From contig NZ_VCNL01000002.1 of assembly GCF_007671685.1 (NCBI RefSeq), positions 124,001 to 188,000 on the forward strand: 64,000 nucleotides of DNA, read 5' to 3'. This document shows positions 49,830 to 58,304 of this stretch, one piece after another. The stretch's first letter is position 1. Each line of letters opens with the position of its first letter. Position numbers and translations under genes: made by a program. The stretch is from Halorubrum salsamenti. Its GTDB lineage: Archaea > Halobacteriota > Halobacteria > Halobacteriales > Haloferacaceae. The notes below the pieces were generated by a model. The model made no database searches. It saw only the letters and a list, made by a program, of their open reading frames with translations, and was not told where the DNA came from.

Positions 49830-50822
49830 CTACTCCGTCTCCGCTTCTTCGACCGTTTCGTCCACTTCTTCGTCCGTTCCGCCCGCTTCGTCCGTTCCGC
49901 CCGCTTCGTCCGTTCCGCCCGCTTCGTCCGTTCCGCCCGCTTCGTCCGTTCCGCCCGCTTCGTCCGTCTCTTCGACCGCTTCGCTTCCGATCGCCGTTTC
50001 TCCCGCAGACGCCGGCGGCTCCAGCGTCCCCATCACCCGCCCGTAGATCCCGAATATCTCCTCGTACCCCTCTTCGCTCGCGAGGATCGGGACCACGCCC
50101 GCCTCCTCGACGCGGTGGGTGTACACGTCGTCCTCGGCGAACACCGCGCCCGCGGGGATCTCCTCGAAGTTGTCGAAGTGGACCGTCGGCTCGCCGCCCC
50201 CCTTCGGCACCTCCTCGTCGCCCGCGACGACCGTCGTCTCGGTGAACGTCGGCGGTTCGTCGTCGAGCGCGCCGTGCGCCCGGAGGAAGGCCAGACACGC
50301 CTCGTAGCCGAATTCGACGGCCTCTTCGCTGCCCTGTCGGCCGACCTCGATCGAGACGGTGTGCGGGATCGTCGAGTCCAGCGTCGTCCCGCGGAGCCCG
50401 CTCGCGTCGACGACGTAGTCGACGGGCATCGCCGTCACGCTCCGGCGCACCGACGGCGTGAGGTCGCTGTAGATCGCGAAGGGCGGCGGCGCGCTGTGGG
50501 AGGTGTGGAGCGCGAGCACCGCGTCCATTCCCTTCAGCTCGGCCGCGAGTCGCGGCGCGAGCGCCCGCTCGTACTCGTCGCTGTCGGCGTCGCCCGGGAA
50601 CGCGCGGTTCAGGTCGGTGTCCGTGTACCGCGCTTCCGACGCCAGCGCCCGCTCGTTGGCGATGATCAGTCGGACCAGTCCGTCGCCGGCCCCGTCTCCC
50701 TCCGCGTCGAGCTCGTCGGCGAGTCGCCTGACGATCCGCTCGCCGGCGGGTTCGTCGCCGTGGATCCCGCCGACGATCGCGACGCGGGCCGAGCCCGCCG
50801 ACCCGCGGTCGATCGTTTCCAT
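49830..50822 (-). CDS. Succinylglutamate desuccinylase/aspartoacylase family protein with repeat tail
   Basis: A 330-residue zinc carboxypeptidase-like (AstE/AspA) amidohydrolase. The zinc site is GGIHGDEPAGERI (His, Glu) and LHTSHSAPPP (His); SIEVGRQG carries the general acid/base Glu. The DTDLNRAFPGDADSD segment holds the arginine that binds substrate carboxylate. Residues from about 290 onward are a low-complexity tail with five exact TDEAGG units. The tail is not part of the catalytic fold. The enzyme probably cleaves an N-acyl amino acid; the substrate is unknown. Confidence 0.88.
   Translation of the reverse strand: METIDRGSAGSARVAIVGGIHGDEPAGERIVRRLADELDAEGDGAGDGLVRLIIANERALASEARYTDTDLNRAFPGDADSDEYERALAPRLAAELKGMDAVLALHTSHSAPPPFAIYSDLTPSVRRSVTAMPVDYVVDASGLRGTTLDSTIPHTVSIEVGRQGSEEAVEFGYEACLAFLRAHGALDDEPPTFTETTVVAGDEEVPKGGGEPTVHFDNFEEIPAGAVFAEDDVYTHRVEEAGVVPILASEEGYEEIFGIYGRVMGTLEPPASAGETAIGSEAVEETDEAGGTDEAGGTDEAGGTDEAGGTDEAGGTDEEVDETVEEAETE
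49876..49965. repeat. Five perfect 18-base tandem repeats inside the aspartoacylase gene
   Basis: GTTCCGCCCGCTTCGTCC is present five times head to tail without a mismatch, encoding TDEAGG units on the minus strand. The length is a multiple of three, so copy number can change without a frameshift. Confidence 0.95.
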
Positions 50823-50886
50823 ACGCCCACTACGCGCCGGTCCGGATAAAGTGTCGCCGTTCCGAGCCGGAGCGACGGTCTGCGAC

Positions 50887-52506
50887 CTACCGACCGAGCC
50901 GCTGGGCGAGGACCGCGCGGTACCGCCCCGCCAGCTCCCGCGCGACGAGCCGGTCGCGGGGGTCGACGCCGAGGACGTGGAGCGCGCTCGCGTAGGCCGC
51001 GATCCCGCCCGCGGCCCCGACGACGACCGCGGCCCGCCCGGGGACGACCGCCCGAATCGCCCGCATCGCGAGGAGGGCCGCGCCGCCGGCCGCCAGCGGA
51101 GTGAGGTAGGTGCGGTCGAACGGCCACAGCCCCTCGAAGCGACGCAGCAGGACGACCTGTATCCCGTTCTGCACCGCGATCGCCAGCGAGGTGCCGAGCG
51201 CGGCGCCGACGAGCCCGTACCGGACGACGAACGCGTAGGTCAGGGCGACGTTGAGAACGGCGAGCAGCCAGTCGAGCGCCATCCGGGCGTACTGGTGGTC
51301 GGTCATCATCAGGAGCCAGCCGGTCGCGCCCACCGCGCTGCCGACGAACACCCCGCCGAGGTAGACGACGAGGGGGACGTACCCGGCGACGTACGGCTCC
51401 CCGAACAGCCCGAGCAGCTCGCGGCCGTACACCACGAGCACGGCGAGGATCGGAATCACGCTCGTGACGATCTGACGCGTCGCCGAGGTGTACACCGCGT
51501 TGAGCGTCTCGGTCCGGCCGTCGGCGTACAGCTCGGAGGCGACCGGCGGCAGCAGCTGGTTGAACGCGAGGAGGGGGATCCACGCGATCGCGATCAACAC
51601 GAGGACGACGTTGTACACCCCCGCGGCGGTCGCCGTCAGGAGCGCTCCGACGAGCAGCACGTCGACGCGGTTCTGGAACACCTTCCCGAGGCTGCTCATC
51701 GCGACCGGCGCCGCGTGGTCGTAGAACCGTCTCGCCTCCCGGCGAACGCCCCGAAGCGACGGGACGACCCCGGTCACCCGCGCGGAGAGCGGCGCGGCGA
51801 CGATCGCGAGCAGCGCGGTCGCGACGACGATGCCGCCGGCGACGCCGACGACCGAGTAGCCGAGCGCCAGCGCCGCCAGCGCGCCCGCGAGCCGGACGCC
51901 CGGCCGCAGGAGCTTGTTGAAGGCGATCTCGCCGCGAGCGGAGCCGACCGCGCGGAAGACCGCAGACGCGACCATCACGACGCCGAGGGACCCGACGAGG
52001 AAGCCGAACGCGCGCATCGTCGGCGGGAACGCGGGGTCCGAGACGGTGAGCGCGTCGATCCGCGGCGCGGCCAGCCAGACCCCGGCGGCGATGGCGGCGC
52101 CGAACCCGAGCGTGGTGACGTACGCGAGCCCGGCGACGACCCCCTGTCGGTCGGGGTCGTCCGCGTACTCGGGGAGGTAGCGCTGGAGCGCCGGGACGCT
52201 CCCGAAGGTGACGAGCCGCGAGCACAGCTGGGCGATCCGCCACGCCAGCGCGTACACGCCGTAGGCGGCCGGACCGAGCCCCCTCGCGAGGAAGAACTCG
52301 GTCGCGGCGACGAGCGCGCGCTGGCCGGAGACGCCGCCGGCGGTGATCACCGCCCCGCCCGCTATCGTCAGGAGCGCCTCGCGCTCGTCGTTGGGGACGG
52401 TATCGGCGGGGGCGGCGTCGTCGGGGTCGCCGTTGTCGGGGACGGCGTCCGCGTCGCTCGCGGGACCGTCTGAAGCGTCGCCACCGGCACCGGCTCCGTC
52501 GTTCAC
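50887..52506 (-). CDS. Polysaccharide/oligosaccharide flippase (Wzx-like)
   Basis: A 539-residue integral membrane protein with about fourteen helices, of the MOP (MATE/Wzx) superfamily. An acidic N-terminal cytoplasmic tail of about 45 residues precedes the first core helix (ALLTIAGGAVITAGGVSGQR). Conserved elements are FFLARGLGPAAYGVYALAWR and the second-half start MSSLGKVFQNRVDVLLVGAL. Such proteins move lipid-linked sugars across the membrane for N-glycans or polysaccharides. No glycosyltransferases lie beside it, so the substrate cannot be guessed. Its C-terminal LAGRYRAVLAQRLGR is basic, as expected on the cytoplasmic side. Confidence 0.9.
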   Translation of the reverse strand: MNDGAGAGGDASDGPASDADAVPDNGDPDDAAPADTVPNDEREALLTIAGGAVITAGGVSGQRALVAATEFFLARGLGPAAYGVYALAWRIAQLCSRLVTFGSVPALQRYLPEYADDPDRQGVVAGLAYVTTLGFGAAIAAGVWLAAPRIDALTVSDPAFPPTMRAFGFLVGSLGVVMVASAVFRAVGSARGEIAFNKLLRPGVRLAGALAALALGYSVVGVAGGIVVATALLAIVAAPLSARVTGVVPSLRGVRREARRFYDHAAPVAMSSLGKVFQNRVDVLLVGALLTATAAGVYNVVLVLIAIAWIPLLAFNQLLPPVASELYADGRTETLNAVYTSATRQIVTSVIPILAVLVVYGRELLGLFGEPYVAGYVPLVVYLGGVFVGSAVGATGWLLMMTDHQYARMALDWLLAVLNVALTYAFVVRYGLVGAALGTSLAIAVQNGIQVVLLRRFEGLWPFDRTYLTPLAAGGAALLAMRAIRAVVPGRAAVVVGAAGGIAAYASALHVLGVDPRDRLVARELAGRYRAVLAQRLGR

Positions 52507-52569
52507 GTGTCAAATTAACGTGATCCGGCTCGGGAGAAAAGCGACTCGTTTGCTCGTCGGTCGGTCCCG

Positions 52570-53589
52570 CTACCAGCGCTGGTGGACGTGCTCGCGGACG
52601 AACTCGTCGTACACGTCCGCGACGGCCTCACGGTCGGCCTCGCCGAGCGGCGCGAGGTCGCTGACGGCCGCGTTCGCCCGGACGTGGTCCGGCGTCGTCG
52701 AGCCCGGAATGACCGTCGAGACGGCGTCGTGGTCGAGGATCCAGCGCAGCGAGAGCTGCGGGAGCGAGAGGTCGTCGCCGGTCGCGTCGGTCGGGTCGTC
52801 GGCGACGGCGTCGACCCGCTCGGCGAGCGCGTCGGCGGCGTCGAGGCCGACCTCGTAGGGGACGCCGGCGAACGTCTCGCCCACGTCGAACGCGTCGCCC
52901 TCGCGGTTGTAGTTGCGGTGGTCGTCCTCGGCGAACTCGGTGTCACGCGAGAGCGCGCCGGTCAGCAGGCCGGAGGCGAGCGGCACCCGACAGATCACGC
53001 CCACGTCGCGGGCGGCGGCCTCGTCGAGGAACAGCTCGGCGGGGCGCTGGCGGAAGGGGTTGAAGATGATCTGGACCGATTCGACGCCCGGGTACTCGAT
53101 CGCCTTGAGCCCCTCCTCGACGCGCTCGACGCTGACGCCGTAGCTCGCGACCTTCCCCTCGTCGGCGAGCGCGTCGAGCGCGTCGAACGTCTCCGGCTGA
53201 TAGTAGGTGTCCGTCGGCGGGCAGTGAAGCTGGACCAGGTCCAGCGTCTCCATCCCGAGATTCTCTCGCGACCGGTTCACGAACCGGCGGAGATTCGCCT
53301 CGTCGTACCCGTCGGCGACGTGGGGGTCGAGCCGGCGGCCGGCCTTCGTGGCGACCGTCACGTCGCCGCTCGCGATGTCGGCGTCGAGCACGTCGCCGAG
53401 GATCTGCTCGGAGCGCCCGTCGCCGTACACGTCCGCGGTGTCGAAGAAGTCGATACCGGCGTCGCGGGCGGCCTCGACGGCCTCGACGGCCTCCGCCTCG
53501 CTCACGTCGCCCCAGTCGCTCCCGATCTGCCACGAGCCGTAGCCGACCTCGCTGACCGCGCCGACGTCGCCGAGCGTTCGGTGGTTCAT
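52570..53589 (-). CDS. Aldo/keto reductase
   Basis: A 339-residue (alpha/beta)8 NADPH oxidoreductase. The start is taken at ATG 53589 (MNHRTLGDVGAVSEVGYGSW); 53 codons upstream are open but lack similarity. The catalytic Asp and Tyr are in FFDTADVYGDGRSE, Lys in VTVATKAGRR, and His in LDLVQLHCPP. The NADP-binding end is STVIPGSTTPDHVRANAA. It reduces an aldehyde or ketone; the natural substrate is unknown. It is divergent from tfs across 161 bases. Confidence 0.92.
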   Translation of the reverse strand: MNHRTLGDVGAVSEVGYGSWQIGSDWGDVSEAEAVEAVEAARDAGIDFFDTADVYGDGRSEQILGDVLDADIASGDVTVATKAGRRLDPHVADGYDEANLRRFVNRSRENLGMETLDLVQLHCPPTDTYYQPETFDALDALADEGKVASYGVSVERVEEGLKAIEYPGVESVQIIFNPFRQRPAELFLDEAAARDVGVICRVPLASGLLTGALSRDTEFAEDDHRNYNREGDAFDVGETFAGVPYEVGLDAADALAERVDAVADDPTDATGDDLSLPQLSLRWILDHDAVSTVIPGSTTPDHVRANAAVSDLAPLGEADREAVADVYDEFVREHVHQRW

Positions 53590-53750
53590 GTACGCTCCCA
53601 CTTGGGCGGGGCGAACGCAAGGGCGTTCCGGAGGCGGAACCGTCAGCGACGAGGGCGCCGAGAGCGACGACGACGGCGTGCGACCGACCCCGGGCGCCCG
53701 CGGCCCGCAGTCACGGAAGCTAAACCGCTCGACGCCGTACTCCGGCATAT

Positions 53751-54080
53751 ATGCAGTTCTGTGACGACTGCGGCTCGATGATGGTCTCTCGCGACGGGGA
53801 GATGGTGTGTCAGAACGACGACTGCGGCGCCACCACCGAGCGCGACGAGGCGCTCGCCGCCGAGTTCGAGTCGACGACCGAGCAGACCGGCGACGAGGTG
53901 ATCGAGACGGAGGAGGGCGCGAACTTCGAGGGGAAGCCGACCGCCAACGACATCGTCTGCGACGAGTGCGGTCACGGCGAAGCGTGGTACACGATCAAAC
54001 AGACCGGCGCCGCCGACGAGCCCCCGACGCGGTTCTTTAAATGCAAGGAGTGCGGGCACCGCTGGCGCGGGTACAACTGA
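53751..54080 (+). CDS. tfs: Transcription factor S (TFIIS-like cleavage factor)
   Basis: A 109-residue TFS, which stimulates RNA cleavage by backtracked archaeal RNA polymerase. The N-terminal zinc ribbon is CDDC...CQNDDC and the C-terminal ribbon is CDECGHGEAWYTIKQ...CKECGHRWRGYN. The catalytic acidic pair at the ribbon tip is intact (TGAADEPPTRFFKC), so it should be cleavage-competent. The linker is acidic. The TATA-like CCGGCATATATG at 53743-53754 overlaps the start, so the promoter may lie further upstream. Confidence 0.95.
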   Translation: MQFCDDCGSMMVSRDGEMVCQNDDCGATTERDEALAAEFESTTEQTGDEVIETEEGANFEGKPTANDIVCDECGHGEAWYTIKQTGAADEPPTRFFKCKECGHRWRGYN

Positions 54081-54224
54081 TCGGAGCCGCCAAAGAGCTG
54101 TTCCGTAGGTGTGTTTTGGTCCGAAGCGGCGATCGCTGAACGTGCTTCTCGATCGATAGCGGGAGTGAGTGTTGCAGATCGGGGGCGGTGATGACGTATT
54201 TAAACGACTGTGAGCGACAGCGAC

Positions 54225-54560
54225 GGTCGCTTATAAATGGGTCTGCGGTGGCGCGCGCCCGTGAGCGGCCGACAGGCCGCGAACGGCGCCGCGCGAGGGA
54301 GTCGGCCGGCGCTTATAAGTGCCGGCCGACGAGGCTGGGGAGGCGTGAGGCTGCGGTTGCGGTGCTGGAGGACTCAAAGGGGCAGTCGCGAGGGCGAAGC
54401 ACGCCGCAGTAAGCACCGCAGCGAGGGAGCGCTAGCGACTGAGCGAGGAGCACAACAAGGCGCGCGAGCCCTCGCGGCTGGGGCTTTGGAGACCCTCACC
54501 GCAAAGCCGTCGATCGCTTATAAACAGCCGACAGCAACACCGCGACCCGACTTATAAACG
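54225..54560 (+). repeat. Mosaic intergenic hairpin repeat, copy R5 (full, plus orientation)
   Basis: The best-preserved copy, filling most of the 586-base gap between two convergent genes. Block A is at 54331-54359, block B at 54370-54389 and block C at 54474-54501. The stem slot before A is a 30-base near-palindrome (54301-54330) with CTTATAAG inside and one G-T pair. The stem GCGGCC-GACA-GGCCGC lies at 54264-54279. TTATAA motifs occur at 54231, 54312, 54518 and 54550. The central segment 54390-54473 matches R2 closely. The rest of the gap (54081-54224 and 54561-54666) shows nothing I can name. Confidence 0.78.
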
Positions 54561-54666
54561 ACCAATCAACCGCACCGATATACCTACTCCCGCTATCGAT
54601 CACCGCTGGGTCTCTGTCGACCTCCCTGGAATAGCTGTATCAACGGCTACGGACGTCAACGGAGCC

Positions 54667-55746
54667 TTAGAATCCGTCCTCGAACGCGAACGTCCCGTTT
54701 CGCTGGACGACCTCGCCGTCGACCTCGATGACGGAGTCCTCGCTCATGTCGACGATCATGTCGACGTGCTCGGCGGACTCGTTGACCTCGTTCTCCCCGC
54801 CGACCGTCTCCGGGTACGCGGAGCCGACCGCCATGTGGACGGTGTCGCCCATCTTCTCGTCGAACAGCATGTTGTACGTGAACCGGTCGATCTGCCGGTT
54901 CATCCCGATGCCGAGCTCGCCGAGATGCCGGGAGCCCTCGTCGGTGTCGAGGATGCCGGAGAGGAGCTCCTCGTTGCGCTCGGCGGAGTGGGAGACGACC
55001 TCGCCGTCCTCGAACCGCAGCCGGACCCCGTCGATCTCGCGGCCGTAGCGGTAGAGGGGGAGATCGAAGTGGACCTCGCCGTCGACGCCGTCTCGCGCCG
55101 GCGCGGTGAACACCTCGCCGCCGGGGAGATTCGCCTCGCCGTAGTCGTTGAGCGTGGCGTTGCCTGACACGTCGAGCGTGAGGTCGGTCTCGTCGCCGGA
55201 CTCGATCCGGACCTCGTCGGCGTCGTCGAGGATCTCGACCATCTCCGCCTGGAACTCGCGCTGTTCGTCCCAGTCGAGCGAGACGGCGTCCCACACGAAG
55301 TTCTCGTACGCCTCGGTGCTCATCCCGGCGAGCTGGGCGTGGCTCGCGGTCGGGTACTGCGTGAGACACCACGTCTTCGAGAGCCGCGTCCGCTTGACCT
55401 CCTCCATCGCGCGGTTGTAGGCCGCGTTGGTCTCCGGGTCGACGTCGGCGTCCTCGGTGGCGTTCGCGCCGCCGCGCGCGATGACGAAGGCGTCGGCCTC
55501 CTCGTAGAGGGCGCGGCGGTGGCTCGGCTCGGTGAACTCGTCCGAGGAGCGCTTGAAGGCGCGCTGGGCGCGCTTCGAGTAGTTGAGGTAGACGGGGTTG
55601 GCGCCGCGGTCCCCGCAGATCTCGTGGAGGGCGACCGCGAGGTCCTCGGCCTCCTTCGGCAGCTGGATGACCACGTCGTCGCCCGACTGAATGTCGGTGG
55701 AGTGGTCGGCGATGATCTCCGCGTGTTCGCGAACGCGTGCGTCCAT
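54667..55746 (-). CDS. M29-family aminopeptidase
   Basis: A 359-residue leaderless metallo-aminopeptidase of the AmpS/AmpT (M29) type. It starts MDARVREHAEIIADHSTDIQ, has QLPKEAEDLAVALHEICGDR, and the metal-binding C-terminal domain with VFTAPARDGVDGEVHFDLPL, LGELGIGMNRQIDRFTYNML and DTVHMAVGSAYPETVGGENE. Glutamates and histidines in these blocks bind two cobalt or zinc ions. The protein ends VVQRNGTFAFEDGF. It trims N-terminal residues from peptides, probably downstream of the proteasome. Confidence 0.92.
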   Translation of the reverse strand: MDARVREHAEIIADHSTDIQSGDDVVIQLPKEAEDLAVALHEICGDRGANPVYLNYSKRAQRAFKRSSDEFTEPSHRRALYEEADAFVIARGGANATEDADVDPETNAAYNRAMEEVKRTRLSKTWCLTQYPTASHAQLAGMSTEAYENFVWDAVSLDWDEQREFQAEMVEILDDADEVRIESGDETDLTLDVSGNATLNDYGEANLPGGEVFTAPARDGVDGEVHFDLPLYRYGREIDGVRLRFEDGEVVSHSAERNEELLSGILDTDEGSRHLGELGIGMNRQIDRFTYNMLFDEKMGDTVHMAVGSAYPETVGGENEVNESAEHVDMIVDMSEDSVIEVDGEVVQRNGTFAFEDGF

Positions 55747-55874
55747 ACACGGGCTTTCGCGGCCGGGGAATTACGACTTTCCTTCCGGCGAGGCGCGCGG
55801 GGAAGCCGGCCGGACCGCGCTCGTGGACCGACAGCGACGCAACGCGTTTGACGCCCCGCCTCGTAGATTCGGGT

Positions 55875-56858
55875 ATGTCCCGGCTCGCGTTCCGCGCGGT
55901 CGCGGCCGTCGTCGGCGTCGCCGTGCTCGCGGCGTACCTGACCGCGGCGCTGCTCGTCGCAGACGCGCTGCGGTTCCTCTGGGCCGCCCGCCCGGATCTC
56001 CCCGTCCTCCTCGCGCTGCTCGCCGCCACGACGGTCGGCTCGGCGTACCTCAGCTACCGGATCGGCACCGCGCAGATCCTCGCGAACCTGGAGGGCGAAC
56101 GGGTGCCTCGGAAGCGCGCGCCCGACCTCCACCGTCGGGTCGACGCGCTGGCGGCGCGGATGGACGTCGACCGCCCGGACCTGTACGTCACCGACGCCCG
56201 AACGCCGAACGCCTTCGCGGTCGGCGGCGGATCGGGGAGCGGCGCCCTCGTGGTGGACCGGTCACTGTTCCGGGTCCTCTCGGCGCGCGAGGTGGAGGCG
56301 ATCGTCGCGCACGAGCTGGCGCACCTGGAGGGCAACGACGGGTTCGCGCTCGCGATGGCCGACGGGGTCGGGCGCGCGCTCGTCGGGTTCGCCACCGTGC
56401 TCGCGCTGCCGGCGCTGCTGGCGCTCTCCGGGCTCGCCGTCGGCTCGGCGTGGATCCGCGGGCGCCCCGGCGACCGGTCCGGCCCCTTCGCGCGGCTCCA
56501 CCGCGCGCTCGCGAACGCGCTGTTCGCCGGGTTCGTGCTCGCGACGCTCGTCGCTCGGTCGCGCTCGCGCAAGCGGGAGTTCGCCGCCGACGACCGCGCG
56601 GCCGAGGTGACCGGGGACCCCGTCGCGCTCGCGCGAGCGCTCCGGCGGATCGAGCGGGCCGCGGAGCCGTCGTGGCCCTTCGCGCCGCTGTCCACGTACA
56701 AGCGGACCGAGGACCCGGCCGAGCGGTGGCTGTCGACGCACCCGTCGATCGACGAGCGCGTCGAGCGCTTGCGTCGCCACGCGGCGGAGCGGGGGCCGAC
56801 GCGACGGATTCCGGTCGGCCCGTCGGGAGGGAGGAGCAGACGGGGCGCGGGCGACTGA
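55875..56858 (+). CDS. M48-family membrane metalloprotease (HtpX-like)
   Basis: A 327-residue integral membrane protease. Two N-terminal helices (AAVVGVAVLAAYLTAALLVA and PVLLALLAATTVGSAYLSY) precede the catalytic site VAHELAHLEGND (His146, Glu147, His150); the third zinc ligand is in RKREFAADDRAAEVTG. Two further helices lie between (TVLALPALLALSGLAVGSAW, LANALFAGFVLATLVA). The end LSTHPSIDERVERLRRHA is typical of HtpX/Ste24. It degrades damaged membrane proteins. Start ATG 55875; the frame is open upstream but not membrane-like there. Confidence 0.92.
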   Translation: MSRLAFRAVAAVVGVAVLAAYLTAALLVADALRFLWAARPDLPVLLALLAATTVGSAYLSYRIGTAQILANLEGERVPRKRAPDLHRRVDALAARMDVDRPDLYVTDARTPNAFAVGGGSGSGALVVDRSLFRVLSAREVEAIVAHELAHLEGNDGFALAMADGVGRALVGFATVLALPALLALSGLAVGSAWIRGRPGDRSGPFARLHRALANALFAGFVLATLVARSRSRKREFAADDRAAEVTGDPVALARALRRIERAAEPSWPFAPLSTYKRTEDPAERWLSTHPSIDERVERLRRHAAERGPTRRIPVGPSGGRSRRGAGD

Positions 56859-56864
56859 ACCGGA

Positions 56865-58172
56865 CTACAGCCCGTACTGCTCCCGCGTCGCGTCGCCGAG
56901 CCCGCGCTCGTCGAGCAGATCGAGGGGCGCCAGCATGTCGAGTTGGACGACGCCCGGGAGCCGACCGATCTGGACGCCGCCGGTGAAGGTGCACCGGGCG
57001 CGGATCTCGCCCTCGCTCATGTCGAGCAGCTTGCCCGCGCGGTCGAAGGCGTTCTGCGTGGCGTCGTTGACGGTGGCGCCGGAGCCGACGACCTGAATCG
57101 GGGCCATGTCGTCCTCGACGTCGACGCCGTGTTCCGCGCCGAGGTCCCGGCCGGCCGCGATCTCGTCTTCGTCGTACGGCTTGCTGATGAACGGCAGGTC
57201 CTCCTCGTTCGGGAGGAGTACGGGACCGTCGAGATCGAGGCCCTCGATCACCTCCACGTCCATGGTGACGGTGCCGCTCACGTCGGTGGTGTGGAGGGAG
57301 AGCTCGCCGTCGCCCTGGTTCGCGTGGAGGTCGCCGACGTACACCCCGCCGCCGTCGACCTCAACGGGGCAGATCAGCGTGGCGCCCGCGCGCACTTCCG
57401 GGATGTCCATGTGGCCGTCGGTTCGCTTCTCCAGATCGGCCTCGGTCTCGACGCCGTAGTCGTGGTCGGCGCCGATGAGGCTCTGGCCGAAGTCGCCGGC
57501 GTTGTGCGAGTCGGGCATCGTCACCGAGGGCGTCGTCCCGATGTTCCCGATGAAGGGCCGGAGGCGACCCAGCGTGCCGGGCATCCCGTCCGGCTCGTAC
57601 AGCAGAATCGGGTGCTGTCGGGCGTTCTCGGGGATGTCCATCACGCGCTCGGCGTCGAGCGCGAGCTCGTGGGCGCCCTCCTCGTCGAGGGTGATCCCGA
57701 CCGCGTTGTCGTGGTCGAACGCGACGGTGTAGCCGTACTCGAAGCCGAACGAGGAGGCGTTGGCGCCGCACTCGGCACAGCGGATCGCGTCCTCGCCGGT
57801 GCCCTCGACGACGGAGTCGGGCCACGCCGTCCCGCACTCCGGACAGCGGTGGTCGACGAAGGGGTCGTCGCCGAACGCGCCCTCGCGTTCCGCCATCGAT
57901 CCCGTGCTTGTGGCCATGCTCGTCACCTCCACGTCGCGGATGTGGATCGCGATCGCGTCGCCGACCTCGGCGCCCTCGACGCGGATCGGGCGGGTCACCT
58001 CGTGGCCGCCCCGGAACGAGGGCGTGACCATCGGCCCCCAACACCCCGGCGGCGTGTACGTCTCCACCGTTCCGCCGTCCGCGACCGTGCCGGCCCACTC
58101 CTGATCGGGCCCGACCAGCCCGAGCGTGTACTGGTCGACGTAGAGCTCGTCTTGAACGCCTTGTTGTGACAT
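56865..58172 (-). CDS. Acetamidase/formamidase family protein
   Basis: A 435-residue FmdA/AmdA enzyme that hydrolyses small amides to ammonia and acid. Family blocks are TYTPPGCWGPMVTPS, VEGAEVGDAIAIHIRDVEVT, PFIGNIGTTPSV and NAGDFGQSLIGADHDYGV, followed by GGGVYVGDLHANQGDGEL. A CxxC pair (CPECGTAW and IRCAECGAN, about 110-140) is inserted as a small zinc-ribbon-like module. The gene lies 6 bases beyond the M48 stop in convergent orientation. ATG 58172 begins MSQQGVQDELYVDQYTLGLV. Confidence 0.9.
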   Translation of the reverse strand: MSQQGVQDELYVDQYTLGLVGPDQEWAGTVADGGTVETYTPPGCWGPMVTPSFRGGHEVTRPIRVEGAEVGDAIAIHIRDVEVTSMATSTGSMAEREGAFGDDPFVDHRCPECGTAWPDSVVEGTGEDAIRCAECGANASSFGFEYGYTVAFDHDNAVGITLDEEGAHELALDAERVMDIPENARQHPILLYEPDGMPGTLGRLRPFIGNIGTTPSVTMPDSHNAGDFGQSLIGADHDYGVETEADLEKRTDGHMDIPEVRAGATLICPVEVDGGGVYVGDLHANQGDGELSLHTTDVSGTVTMDVEVIEGLDLDGPVLLPNEEDLPFISKPYDEDEIAAGRDLGAEHGVDVEDDMAPIQVVGSGATVNDATQNAFDRAGKLLDMSEGEIRARCTFTGGVQIGRLPGVVQLDMLAPLDLLDERGLGDATREQYGL

Positions 58173-58271
58173 ACCACGTTACAGTTGGGGCGACGCGGGA
58201 ATAACGCTACTGCTGGCGGAAGCGTGCGATCGGTGTGTGGCGGGCGGCGGACTTCCGCGGTCGCTTGCGGT

Positions 58272-58281
58272 CGTTTATAAC
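58272..58281 (+). promoter_or_regulatory. TATA box of the HFX_2341-type regulator
   Basis: CGTTTATAAC, 24-33 bases before the ATG at 58305. It supports this start and a leaderless message. Confidence 0.6.
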
Positions 58282-58304
58282 TGCGTCTCGCCATATCTCC
58301 ACCC

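Noticed and set aside
49876-49965. Short CRISPR-like array
   Set aside because: The five 18-base units are directly adjacent with no spacers and encode TDEAGG in frame.
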